DNA from: an uncultured Bacteroidota bacterium
GTDB lineage: Bacteria > Bacteroidota > Bacteroidia > Bacteroidales > SZUA-534
Length of the DNA stretch: 34,628 nucleotides
Assembly (NCBI GenBank): GCA_946186925.1
Contig: CAMHPA010000026.1
Span: forward strand, 1-34,628
Reading direction: 5' to 3'
A model generated the notes under the pieces. That model worked only from the letters and a program-made list of their open reading frames with translations, did not search any database and was not told the DNA's origin. The position numbers were made by a program, and so were the translations under genes. Shown piece by piece: positions 8,628 to 15,416 of the stretch. Positions within the stretch are counted from its first letter, which is position 1; every line of letters starts with the position of its first letter.

Positions 8628-8690
8628 GCAACCGAATTATAATTCGCAGCAACCAAATTTTAATCGGCGGCAACCATATTTACATTTGCA
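8628..8690 (+). repeat. Three tandem 21-bp repeats (GCAACC iterons)
   Basis: Units begin at 8628, 8649 and 8670, each starting GCAACC and ending GC plus a purine, with an AT-rich centre. Adjacent copies match at 16/21 and 15/21 positions. A spacing of 21 bp is two helical turns, so a bound protein would occupy one face. Unit 1 holds the perfect palindrome CGAATTATAATTCG (8633-8646). Unit 3 holds TACATTTG (8681-8688), a perfect -7 box. Confidence 0.75.
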
Positions 8691-8721
8691 AAAATGGGGT
8701 GAGTTATCGGTTATATTTTTG
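8681..8721 (+). promoter_or_regulatory. Possible promoter boxes before a short terminated transcript
   Basis: Two matches to TAnnTTTG occur, TACATTTG at 8681-8688 and TATTTTTG at 8714-8721. Neither has a -33 box at ideal distance (the nearest TTTG to the second is 25 bases away), so assignment is tentative. Confidence 0.35.
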
Positions 8722-8818
8722 AATCGTTAAAGAAACAAGACAACGTTCAAATTAATGCCAATACCAATCCCCCAAAGGAAACCAGCAACCCCCGAAACAC
8801 CGGGGGTTGTCTTTTTTT
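8722..8818 (+). ncRNA. Candidate small RNA ending at a strong terminator
   Basis: Between the second -7 box and the terminator at 8786-8818 lie about 70 transcribed bases without a convincing gene. A frame from 8755 encodes only 27 residues and runs through the terminator, so it is probably not a gene. The stretch could instead be the end of the mazG transcript. Confidence 0.3.
8786..8818 (+). terminator. Strong intrinsic terminator
   Basis: Perfect 9-bp stem CAACCCCCG (8786-8794) / CGGGGGTTG (8801-8809), six-base loop, then TC and seven T (8812-8818). It separates the mazG region from menG. Confidence 0.92.
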
Positions 8819-8927
8819 ATGGCCGCCCATTTGCGTAAATCGCGCCATTTGGCTGGCGGCAAACACAAAAAGAGTATCTTCGTGCGCCGAAACTAACGGC
8901 AAATAACGGTTAAAAATTTGTAAATAT

Positions 8928-9671
8928 ATGGCAGACAGCAAGAAAACAATGGTAGTACCCGACCAGTCGAACCCCGAATCGAAAAAAGTGCAGGTTGAGA
9001 GTATGTTCGACAGCATTGCACCAAAATACGACCTGCTGAACCACACGCTGTCGCTGAATATTGACAAGATTTGGCGCCGGAAGGTGGCGCGCTCAGTGGC
9101 GAAAAACCGCCCCGGCACCGTTCTCGACGTGGCCACCGGCACCTGCGACCTAGCCATTGCCGTGGCCCGCAAAGCCCGTCCGCAGTCAATCGTCGGTATC
9201 GACCTTTCGGAAGAGATGCTCAACGTCGGACGGCAGAAAGTGCAGAAAATCAATCTGTCGGACACTATCACGGTGCATAAAGGCGATGCCGAAAACCTGC
9301 CTTTCGGCGACAACACTTTCGATGCAATCACTGTGGCCTTCGGCGTTCGCAACTTCGAGAATCTTGAAAAAGGGCTGACCGAAATGCTGCGCGTGCTGAA
9401 ACCCGGCGGCTCGTGCGTCATTCTTGAGTTCACAATGCCGGTGGCGTTCCCGGTCAAACAGCTGTATAACTTCTATTTCCGCCACATTCTGCCGCTGATT
9501 GGCCGACTGGTGTCGAGCCACAAATCGGCTTATACCTACCTGCCCGAATCGGTAAAAGCGTTTCCGCAACGCGCTGATTTTGTGCGGATAATGGAACAAT
9601 GCGGCTATGCCGGCGCACGTTTCCGCAGCCTGTCGCTCGGAATTGCAGCCATATATATAGGTACAAAATAG
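8928..9671 (+). CDS. menG: Demethylmenaquinone methyltransferase (MenG/UbiE)
   Basis: The 247-residue SAM-dependent methyltransferase has all UbiE/MenG marks: the N-terminal MFDSIAPKYDLLNHTLSLNIDKIWRR, split by family motif I VLDVATGTCDLAI (from residue 65), GIDLSEEML for the SAM ribose, AENLPFGDNTFDAITVAFGVRNF and LKPGGSCVILEF. It makes the last step of menaquinone synthesis, C-methylation of demethylmenaquinone. In this phylum menaquinone is the usual quinone, so MenG is preferred to UbiE. The first about 20 residues are polar and poorly conserved, as is common. It stands alone after a terminator; the next promoter starts only 15 bases after its stop. Confidence 0.94.
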   Translation: MADSKKTMVVPDQSNPESKKVQVESMFDSIAPKYDLLNHTLSLNIDKIWRRKVARSVAKNRPGTVLDVATGTCDLAIAVARKARPQSIVGIDLSEEMLNVGRQKVQKINLSDTITVHKGDAENLPFGDNTFDAITVAFGVRNFENLEKGLTEMLRVLKPGGSCVILEFTMPVAFPVKQLYNFYFRHILPLIGRLVSSHKSAYTYLPESVKAFPQRADFVRIMEQCGYAGARFRSLSLGIAAIYIGTK

Positions 9672-9685
9672 ATGGCGCGCACCAA

Positions 9686-9715
9686 TTTGGATTTTCCAAA
9701 TTTTTCCTACTTTTG
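9686..9715 (+). promoter_or_regulatory. Promoter of the leuA leader
   Basis: TTTG at 9686-9689, 18 bases, then a perfect -7 box TACTTTTG at 9708-9715. Transcription would start near 9721, giving a leader of about 355 bases before leuA and placing the leader-peptide ATG about 17 bases from the RNA 5' end. Confidence 0.75.
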
Positions 9716-9737
9716 CACCCGATTTTAGAAGATAGCA

Positions 9738-9833
9738 ATGCAAATTAAATCGCACAACGGAACCAACGCATTTGCCTGCAACGCAGCCGCAAACCGCTCG
9801 TTGTTGCTATCGCTACGATTGCGCCGTCGCTAA
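9738..9833 (+). CDS. Leucine-rich leader peptide upstream of leuA (candidate attenuator peptide)
   Basis: This 31-codon frame starts about 17 bases after the predicted transcription start. The first 20 residues are unremarkable (MQIKSHNGTNAFACNAAANR); the end is SLLLSLRLRRR, with five Leu codons (TTG, TTG, CTA, CTA, TTG) between 9801 and 9821, four codons before the stop. This is the layout of amino-acid biosynthesis leader peptides that sense charged tRNA, and the downstream gene makes the first committed enzyme of leucine synthesis. Four Arg codons among and after the leucines are a complication. It lacks a Shine-Dalgarno sequence, as do the neighbouring genes. Seen: frame, codons, promoter. 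Inferred: function. Confidence 0.6.
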   Translation: MQIKSHNGTNAFACNAAANRSLLLSLRLRRR

Positions 9834-9874
9834 CGGCCGTACTTCTCTCACGCGCTTCTACGCGAAGTGCATTT
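9823..9874 (+). promoter_or_regulatory. Possible attenuator hairpins after the leader peptide
   Basis: A small stem GCCGT/ACGGC (9823-9837) spans the leader stop codon. A second stem GCGCTTC (9852-9858) / GAAGTGC (9864-9870), with one G-T pair and a five-base loop, is followed by ATTTTC. The T-run is short, so termination strength is doubtful. I could not find a clean antiterminator by eye. Confidence 0.35.
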
Positions 9875-9905
9875 TCAGTTAATAGTTAGGATTTAGGAAT
9901 TAGCC

Positions 9906-9921
9906 CCGATAGTTATCGGGA
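9906..9921. repeat. Palindrome CCCGATAGTTATCGGG
   Basis: Seven-base arms with a two-base centre. It resembles short palindromes of the CCCGATA..TATCGGG type that I recall as dispersed in Bacteroidota genomes. It may also fold in the leuA leader RNA. Confidence 0.5.
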
Positions 9922-9984
9922 TTAAAGTATTTACTTGGTTTATAATTAAATAAAAACACAAGGCAAAAGGCGAAGAAAGTTTAG

Positions 9985-10073
9985 AAATCTAAACAAGCGA
10001 AGCGACTCAACCTTCTAAACAAGCGAAGCGCTAAACCTTTAAACAATTCACCGATTAGCCGATTAAACAAAAA
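9985..10073 (+). repeat. TAAAC-word spacer repeats before leuA
   Basis: Contains two copies of an AAACAAGCGAAGCG word followed by CTAAAC, TTTAAAC and CCGATTA words. The same words recur before purC (16440-16530) and, in part, before exuT. The remaining 9922-9984 is AT-rich with nothing recognised. Confidence 0.6.
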
Positions 10074-10078
10074 AAGTT

Positions 10079-11569
10079 ATGTCAGATAAAATTTTCATTT
10101 TCGACACCACGCTGCGCGATGGCGAGCAAGTTCCTGGGTGTCAACTTAATACAGTCGAAAAAATTGAAGTGGCCAAAATGCTTGAGCGGCTTGGCGTTGA
10201 TGTGATTGAAGCGGGATTTCCGGTTTCGAGTCCGGGCGATTTCAACTCGGTGGTCGAGATTTCGAAGGCCGTGACCTATCCAACCATTTGCGCCCTTACG
10301 CGTGCCGTTGAGAAAGATATTGAAGTGGCCGCCGAAGCGCTTAAGTTCGCCAAACACAAGCGGATACACACTGGTATCGGCACTTCGGACTCACATATTA
10401 AATATAAGTTCAACTCGACGCGAGAAGCGATTATCGAGCGTGCCGTGAAGGCCGTCAAATACGCCCGCCGCTTTGTTGACGATGTCGAGTTCTATGCCGA
10501 AGATGCCGGACGCACTGATAATGAGTATCTTGCGCGGGTGGTTGAAGCAGTCGTCAAGGCGGGTGCCACGGTGGTCAACATTCCCGACACCACGGGCTAT
10601 TGCCTGCCTGAAGAATACGGCGCAAAAATCAAGTATCTGATTGACCACGTTGATATGGGCAACGCCATACTTTCAACCCACTGCCACAACGATTTAGGTA
10701 TGGCAACCGCCAACACAATGGCCGGACTGGTGAACGGCGCGCGGCAGTGTGAAGTGACAATCAACGGCATTGGCGAACGCGCCGGAAACACCGCGATGGA
10801 AGAGATTGCAATGATTTTGAAGTGCCACTCGGGGCTCGGCCTTCACACCGACCTGAACACTACGTCAATCTACCCGGCAAGCCGTATGGTTTCGAGCCTG
10901 ATGAATATGCCCGTGCAGGCCAACAAAGCCGTGGTGGGACGCAACGCGTTCGCGCATTCGTCTGGTATTCACCAAGATGGCGTGCTGAAAAATATCAGCA
11001 CCTACGAGATTATGAACCCGCACGATGTGGGTATCGACGACAACTCGATTGTGCTCACCGCCCGCAGCGGACACGCCGCCTTGAAGCACCGTCTGTCGGT
11101 TCTGGGCGTTGAGGTTGAGGGCGAGCGGCTCGACAAAATCTACGAGCAGTTCTTGAAACTTGCCGACCGCAAAAAGGAAATCCACGACGACGACCTGCTG
11201 ATGCTGGCTGGTGCCGACATTACGATGAACAACCACGTTAAACTTGATTTTCTGCAAGTTACGGCTGGCGTTGGCGTAAAACCCGTGGCAAGTATCGGGC
11301 TGAACATTGCAGGCGAAAAGTTCGAGGCGGCGGCAAGCGGCAACGGCCCTGTGGATGCGGCAATCAAGGCGCTGAAGCAGATTATCAAACGGCAAATGAC
11401 GCTCAAAGAGTTCACCATTCAGTCAATCAACAAGGGCAGCGACGATGTAGGCAAGGTGCATATGCAGGTTGAGCACGACGGCCGCCTTTACTACGGCTTC
11501 GGCGCCAACACCGACATTGTTGCGGCTTCGGTCGAGGCGTATATCGACTGCATAAACAAGATGAAGTGA
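10079..11569 (+). CDS. leuA: 2-isopropylmalate synthase
   Basis: The 496-residue enzyme condenses acetyl-CoA with 2-oxoisovalerate, the first committed step to leucine. The N-terminal TIM-barrel starts [13 protein letters not shown] (residues 8-20), with metal ligands expected at Asp in that motif and at His201-x-His203 in [28 protein letters not shown] follows. After the barrel comes [16 protein letters not shown], then a C-terminal regulatory (LeuA dimer) domain from about residue 370, where leucine binds in the family. Length and the complete regulatory domain argue for leuA over citramalate or homocitrate synthase, though citramalate synthase cannot be fully excluded. leuBCD are not adjacent. 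Confidence 0.9.
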   Translation: MSDKIFIFDTTLRDGEQVPGCQLNTVEKIEVAKMLERLGVDVIEAGFPVSSPGDFNSVVEISKAVTYPTICALTRAVEKDIEVAAEALKFAKHKRIHTGIGTSDSHIKYKFNSTREAIIERAVKAVKYARRFVDDVEFYAEDAGRTDNEYLARVVEAVVKAGATVVNIPDTTGYCLPEEYGAKIKYLIDHVDMGNAILSTHCHNDLGMATANTMAGLVNGARQCEVTINGIGERAGNTAMEEIAMILKCHSGLGLHTDLNTTSIYPASRMVSSLMNMPVQANKAVVGRNAFAHSSGIHQDGVLKNISTYEIMNPHDVGIDDNSIVLTARSGHAALKHRLSVLGVEVEGERLDKIYEQFLKLADRKKEIHDDDLLMLAGADITMNNHVKLDFLQVTAGVGVKPVASIGLNIAGEKFEAAASGNGPVDAAIKALKQIIKRQMTLKEFTIQSINKGSDDVGKVHMQVEHDGRLYYGFGANTDIVAASVEAYIDCINKMK

Positions 11570-11615
11570 TGAGAGAGTTATAAGTTGAAAGTTAATAAGT
11601 TATAAGTTTTTTTTA

Positions 11616-11666
11616 ATTGGTGTTGGGTGTTGGTTTTTGGGTGTTGGTTTTTGCCAATCCAACACC
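11616..11666. repeat. GGTGTTGG/CCAACACC words, copy upstream of the PRPP-loop gene
   Basis: Tandem GGTGTTGG words, the last forming a perfect 8-bp hairpin with CCAACACC across the bases TTTTTGCCAAT. An inverted counterpart lies after the gene at 12583-12613. AAGTTATAAGTT words occupy 11578-11610. Confidence 0.6.
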
Positions 11667-11688
11667 TGATACCTATAACCAAAATTTA

Positions 11689-11696
11689 TATTTTTG
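11689..11696 (+). promoter_or_regulatory. Probable -7 box for the PRPP-loop gene
   Basis: TATTTTTG matches TAnnTTTG, 24 bases before the ATG at 11721. No clear -33 box at 19-base distance. Confidence 0.45.
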
Positions 11697-11720
11697 TACT
11701 AAATCAAATGCTTTTGAGAA

Positions 11721-12524
11721 ATGGGAATAACTTTTGACGAGGATAATCAAGTTTTTGTGTTTGATTTTGAGCACGATGGCGCTGACAGCATAATCAATTT
11801 GAAAGTTGACGGCTATCAGATTGAAGCATTCGGAAAATGCTTCTACTACGGCTATGAGTTCAATTCTGATACCGACTCAGCCATTCGAAGCAACTTTATT
11901 AAATATTTGAAATTCTCTGATAATCTGCAAGATAATCCAAATCTGACTGATTTCATAAAAAAGGCTATCGACACACTGTCGAAAAAAATTAACCTTTATG
12001 ATTATGACTTGGTTGTGATGCCCGAATCGTCGAGCAAGGTTAACCAGTATATGCTACGTTATCTGTACCGCTTTGCACAGCCCACACTGCGTAAAATGGA
12101 ATTAATCAAGGCTTTGCCCGAAAATATCGGTTTCGATATGGATGGTTTTGAGCAGCAGTATCTCGACGATGTGCTCGAAAACGGCCGTCCGCGCTACACC
12201 CAAGCGCAGAAAGACGATGTGAAACAGTCGATTGCAAAGATGCTCGATTTGATTCACAAGAAGGATTATTTCACTATAGCAAAGGATGTTAAGAAAAACC
12301 GTTTCCGTCCGTATGTTATGCAATTCCTGAAATTTGCGTCGGCCGACGATGAGGCACTCTGCTCAAAAATCCGTCAGCAGAACATATTGATTATTGATGA
12401 CATTGCAACAAGCGGCTCAACGCTGAACGAGATTCTTCGAACTCTGCGTATCTTGAACGAAGACAATAACATAACCATTTTCAGTCTGATTGGCAGAAAA
12501 GATTTGATGGCGGATTCGTTTTAG
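11721..12524 (+). CDS. Phosphoribosyltransferase-like protein of unknown role
   Basis: The 267-residue cytoplasmic protein carries a type I phosphoribosyltransferase signature near its C-terminus: ILIIDDIATSGSTLNEI with the PRPP loop Asp226-Asp227-x-Ala-Thr-Ser-Gly-Ser-Thr. The preceding YDLVVMPESSSKVNQYMLRYL resembles the start of such a fold. Between them is an insertion of about 90 mostly helical residues, and the first about 90 residues (start MGITFDEDNQVFVFDFEHDG) match nothing I know. ComF-like and adenine/uracil transferases share the loop, but the architecture does not fit them well. It may bind rather than transform PRPP. The gene is AT-richer than leuA and flanked by inverted CCAACACC-type words. 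Confidence 0.7.
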   Translation: MGITFDEDNQVFVFDFEHDGADSIINLKVDGYQIEAFGKCFYYGYEFNSDTDSAIRSNFIKYLKFSDNLQDNPNLTDFIKKAIDTLSKKINLYDYDLVVMPESSSKVNQYMLRYLYRFAQPTLRKMELIKALPENIGFDMDGFEQQYLDDVLENGRPRYTQAQKDDVKQSIAKMLDLIHKKDYFTIAKDVKKNRFRPYVMQFLKFASADDEALCSKIRQQNILIIDDIATSGSTLNEILRTLRILNEDNNITIFSLIGRKDLMADSF

Positions 12525-12582
12525 TTAGAGTAAGTGTAAAAGCATTAGTTTGTTTTAGTTTTTGGGGCTAGTTTTTGTTTCT

Positions 12583-12613
12583 ACCAACACCTAACACCTA
12601 ATACCCAACACCA
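12583..12613. repeat. CCAACACC words, copy after the PRPP-loop gene
   Basis: CCAACACC, TAACACC, TAATACC and CAACACC words in tandem, inverted relative to 11616-11666. Same family at 34522-34550. Confidence 0.6.
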
Positions 12614-12627
12614 AAGATTATTGCTTA

Positions 12628-13149
12628 TCAATCAATACAATTCAAAATCCCCATAATCTTCGTCTGCTTGTTCTCTTTGATAGGCACTTCGATGAAGCCT
12701 GTTGTGACGAAGTATTTGAAGGTTGTAACGGGGTAGCGCTTCAGTTTCTCGTACTGCTCGGCGCTGATGGGGTAGATGAGCATTGCCGACGATGACTCAA
12801 CGGTTGAGCGGATGGTGTCGCCCGCTGCGTGGCGCGGATAGATGACAATCTCTTCGTTGGTGGTCAGGCGCAACGAGATTTCTCGCGACTCGTCGATTGA
12901 GAAGTTGTTGTATTTATAGTAGCGCATTTTCAGGAAACGGTATTTGCTGCCGATGCTCTGCGCCTTGAAGTAGAGCGGATTGTTGTTCAGTTTGGCCACC
13001 GTCACGGGTTGCGTCACCTTAACCTGCGTTTCGGTGATGGCGTCGATGGCATTCTTCTCAAACTGGCAACTTTGGGCGTTAACAGCCTGTGCGCCAACGA
13101 GTAGAACCGCCGCGGCAATAGCAAAACGAAATTTATGCGCAACTTGCAT
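12628..13149 (-). CDS. Small secreted protein of unknown function
   Basis: The 173-residue product has a clear signal peptide (FAIAAAVLLVGAQAVNAQ, cleavage after about residue 25). The mature part is about 148 residues, likely beta-rich, with alternating segments such as REISLRLTTNEEIVIYPRH and SAMLIYPISAEQYEKLKRY, and two Cys (near the mature N-terminus and in GILNCID at the C-terminus) that could form a disulfide. No family recognised. It is convergent with the PRPP-loop gene and divergent from the cyclophilin gene, with overlapping promoters. Confidence 0.8.
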   Translation of the reverse strand: MQVAHKFRFAIAAAVLLVGAQAVNAQSCQFEKNAIDAITETQVKVTQPVTVAKLNNNPLYFKAQSIGSKYRFLKMRYYKYNNFSIDESREISLRLTTNEEIVIYPRHAAGDTIRSTVESSSAMLIYPISAEQYEKLKRYPVTTFKYFVTTGFIEVPIKENKQTKIMGILNCID

Positions 13150-13190
13150 TTAATAAAAATTAACCGACTGTCTCAATGGATAATCTGACA

Positions 13191-13220
13191 CAAAAATATT
13201 CTTTTTAGATTTGCTCGCAA
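13191..13220 (-). promoter_or_regulatory. Promoter of the small secreted protein gene
   Basis: On the minus strand, TTG (complement of 13218-13220), exactly 19 bases, then TATTTTTG (complement of 13191-13198). Confidence 0.7.
13206..13213 (+). promoter_or_regulatory. -7 box of the cyclophilin gene, overlapping the divergent promoter
   Basis: TAGATTTG is a perfect TAnnTTTG, 27 bases before the ATG at 13241. It lies between the two boxes of the divergent promoter, so the two promoters share DNA. A -33 box is poor. Confidence 0.5.
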
Positions 13221-13240
13221 GAAATTTAATTCACAACATT

Positions 13241-13702
13241 ATGGCACTTACAGCAGAATTTTACACAGAAAAGGGCGTTATGAAGGCTGAATTGTACGCT
13301 GACGACGTTCCGAACACGGTTAATAACTTTGTGAAACTTGCAAAAGAAGGTTTCTACGACGGGCTGCGTTTCCACCGCGTGATTCCGAATTTTGTGATTC
13401 AGGGCGGATGCCCCTATTCGCGCAATTTGGGCGACCCGCGTGTTGGCACCGGCGGTCCGGGCTACAGCATTAAGTGCGAGACCAACGGCGGCCGCCAATA
13501 CCACGACCGCGGCGTGCTCTCGATGGCCCACGCAGGCAAAGACACGGGCGGCTCACAGTTCTTCATTTGCCACAACCGTCAGAACACGCAGCACCTTGAC
13601 GGCGTTCACACCTGCTTCGGCAAGGTTTTCGATGGGTTGGATGTTCTCGACGCAATCCGTCAGGGCGACTTGATTGAGAAAATTGTGATTGTGGAAGGAT
13701 AA
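13241..13702 (+). CDS. Cyclophilin-type peptidyl-prolyl cis-trans isomerase
   Basis: The 153-residue protein is a single cyclophilin domain without signal peptide, so it is cytoplasmic. Family motifs are intact: FYDGLRFHRVIPNFVIQGG with the catalytic Arg in FHRV, GVLSMAHAGKDTGGSQFFI with the Gln-Phe-Phe substrate pocket, and HTCFGKVFDGLDVLDAI. It speeds proline isomerisation during folding. The ATG at 13241 follows the -7 box; an in-frame TTG at 13211 overlaps that box and is rejected. It is followed by a hairpin terminator. Confidence 0.95.
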   Translation: MALTAEFYTEKGVMKAELYADDVPNTVNNFVKLAKEGFYDGLRFHRVIPNFVIQGGCPYSRNLGDPRVGTGGPGYSIKCETNGGRQYHDRGVLSMAHAGKDTGGSQFFICHNRQNTQHLDGVHTCFGKVFDGLDVLDAIRQGDLIEKIVIVEG

Positions 13703-13718
13703 TTAATTAAAAATTAGC

Positions 13719-13759
13719 TATATTTGTAGGGACGTAGCGTATGTTGCGTCCCTATTTTT
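13719..13759 (+). terminator. Terminator hairpin of the GTAGGGACG type, with an adjoining -7 box
   Basis: Stem TAGGGACG (13727-13734) / CGTCCCTA (13747-13754) followed by five T ends the cyclophilin transcript. TATATTTG, a perfect -7 box, lies immediately upstream (13719-13726) and may drive the serpin gene, in which case the hairpin forms its 5' leader. A TGTAGGGACG word recurs at 32236-32245. Confidence 0.6.
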
Positions 13760-13774
13760 ATACAATTTACTATT

Positions 13775-15091
13775 ATGATGAAAAAATCTGTTTTTGCGGC
13801 ATTGATTATTGCCGGTTTCGCTTTCGCCGCGTGCGATAAAAATGACAACTCAGAACCCGACCCGAATCCTTCGGGGCGAACTCTGTTTGATACAACGTAC
13901 ATCAATCTGGGAGCATTGACTGACAATTCTGATGGAGATTTTACCTTCAACATTGTAAAACAGTTGAATACGTCCGAAAATGGAAATTTTTTACTGTCGC
14001 CCATAAGTGTTGAATTGGCCTTTGCAATGCTCGCCAACGGAGCCGACGGCAACAGCCGCCAACAGATTCTGAACGCTTTCGGATATGGCTCGAAATCAAT
14101 TGATGATTTAAACAACCGTTGCCGTGCCGTGATTTCGGAATGGTACAAACTGAACAGCCAATATGCAAGTCAGAGTGCCGAATTGGACGAGTATGAGAAA
14201 GGAATGTTCCAACAGACCATCGAAACCGCCAATGCCATTTGGTCCGCCCGCCGCGCGCCACTTTTCGAAGATTATATCAGTTTGTGCAACAGATATTTTG
14301 ATGCCGAAGCGGCCACATTGGATTTTGTCAACAAAGACAGTTCACTTGCTGTGATGAACGGCTGGTGCAACCAAAAAACGCACGGAATGATTCCGAAAAT
14401 GCTCAATGAAGATGATATTGATGAATATACTGTAACTGTACTTGCCAACTCGCTTTATTTCAAGGCTGATTGGAAAATGCCGTTCGAAGAAGGCGCAACA
14501 ATTAAAGCCGATTTCACCAACGCCAGCGGCAATGTGTCGCAGGTTGATATGATGCAGCAGCAGGAAAATTTCAGTTACGTCCGCACAGAGAATTTTGCGA
14601 TGGCCGAACTGCCATACAACGGCACCACTTGTATGGATATCATTCTACCCGACAGCGGAATAAGCGTCAGTCAGTGCATTGAACAATTAAGTCAGACTCG
14701 GTTTGATGCGGCTCTTGCAAAAATGTCGTCGAAAGAACTTTTTGTTCGTCTGCCAAAATTCGACTTGGATTTCAATCACGAATTAGTCAAGATTATGAAG
14801 CAATTAGGCGTTGTTGATGTCTTTGACAGCGAAATCGCCGATTTAAGCAAAATGGGCAGTCGGCACGATAAAGCATTCGTGAACAATGCATTCCAACTTT
14901 CGCACATAAAGGTTGAAGAAAGTGGAACCGAAGCAGCCGCAGTAACGGTGATAATAGCCGAAGATAATGCTGTAATGCCAATAGAAACCGACCCGATAGA
15001 ATTTAACGTCAACCGTCCGTTTGCCTACATTATTCGCGACAAGCAGACAAACACAATCTTATTTGTTGGAAAGGTGGAGAGTTTGAATTGA
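13775..15091 (+). CDS. Serpin-family protease inhibitor, probable lipoprotein
   Basis: The 438-residue protein has an N-terminal export signal ending in FAFAAC, so Cys20 is probably lipidated and the protein sits in the envelope. The rest is a full serpin: NGNFLLSPISVELAFAMLANGA near residue 70, NAIWSARRAPLFEDY, VNKDSSLAVMNGWCNQKTHGMIPKML and ANSLYFKADWKMPF. The hinge of the reactive-centre loop, residues about 381-390 (EESGTEAAAV), has the small-residue pattern of inhibitory serpins, ending with FNVNRPFAYIIRD. By counting from the hinge, the scissile bond should lie around EDNAVM, so the target protease is not predictable. Serpins are uncommon in bacteria; a role against host or competitor proteases is inference. 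Confidence 0.93.
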   Translation: MMKKSVFAALIIAGFAFAACDKNDNSEPDPNPSGRTLFDTTYINLGALTDNSDGDFTFNIVKQLNTSENGNFLLSPISVELAFAMLANGADGNSRQQILNAFGYGSKSIDDLNNRCRAVISEWYKLNSQYASQSAELDEYEKGMFQQTIETANAIWSARRAPLFEDYISLCNRYFDAEAATLDFVNKDSSLAVMNGWCNQKTHGMIPKMLNEDDIDEYTVTVLANSLYFKADWKMPFEEGATIKADFTNASGNVSQVDMMQQQENFSYVRTENFAMAELPYNGTTCMDIILPDSGISVSQCIEQLSQTRFDAALAKMSSKELFVRLPKFDLDFNHELVKIMKQLGVVDVFDSEIADLSKMGSRHDKAFVNNAFQLSHIKVEESGTEAAAVTVIIAEDNAVMPIETDPIEFNVNRPFAYIIRDKQTNTILFVGKVESLN

Positions 15092-15120
15092 TACAACTTC
15101 AGTCGTTAGGACAATTGCGT

Positions 15121-15147
15121 AAAGGATGCTTCGGCATCCTTTTTTTG
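15121..15147 (+). terminator. Intrinsic terminator of the serpin gene
   Basis: Perfect 9-bp stem AAAGGATGC / GCATCCTTT closed by a TTCG tetraloop (15130-15133) and followed by a T-run to 15147. Confidence 0.93.
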
Positions 15148-15216
15148 TGTCAATCACAAATTCGGTGGCCAATAAATCGTTGGCGGGCATCTAAAATAAC
15201 GGTTTTTACCTCTATG

Positions 15217-15349
15217 TTTCCACCGCAAAAAACACATATTTTTTACTTCTGATGACAAATATATGATTGTTAAATTATTACGGGATTTCATATCCTTTTT
15301 GTCCATTAAACATAAGTTTCAATCTATAGCGTTACAAACGCGGTGGAAA
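15217..15349. repeat. Region bounded by 10-bp inverted repeats TTTCCACCGC
   Basis: TTTCCACCGC at 15217-15226 and its exact reverse complement at 15340-15349 enclose 113 AT-rich bases without a gene. It could be a small non-autonomous element or two protein sites. Confidence 0.45.
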
Positions 15350-15390
15350 AAAATCTATGTGATCGGCGTGCTACTTTCTGTTATCATGAA

Positions 15391-15398
15391 TACATTTG
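15391..15398 (+). promoter_or_regulatory. -7 box of the phoH-like gene
   Basis: TACATTTG, perfect TAnnTTTG, 18 bases before the ATG at 15417. The -33 region is weak. Confidence 0.5.
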
Positions 15399-15416
15399 CA
15401 AATTAACGACAGCATT

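Noticed and set aside
8633..8646. Perfect palindrome CGAATTATAATTCG as a stand-alone operator
   Set aside because: It is not preserved in the two neighbouring 21-bp units, so the tandem unit is a better description than the palindrome alone.
8755..8838. 27-codon frame as a small gene
   Set aside because: It reads straight through the strong terminator, so a complete message is unlikely.
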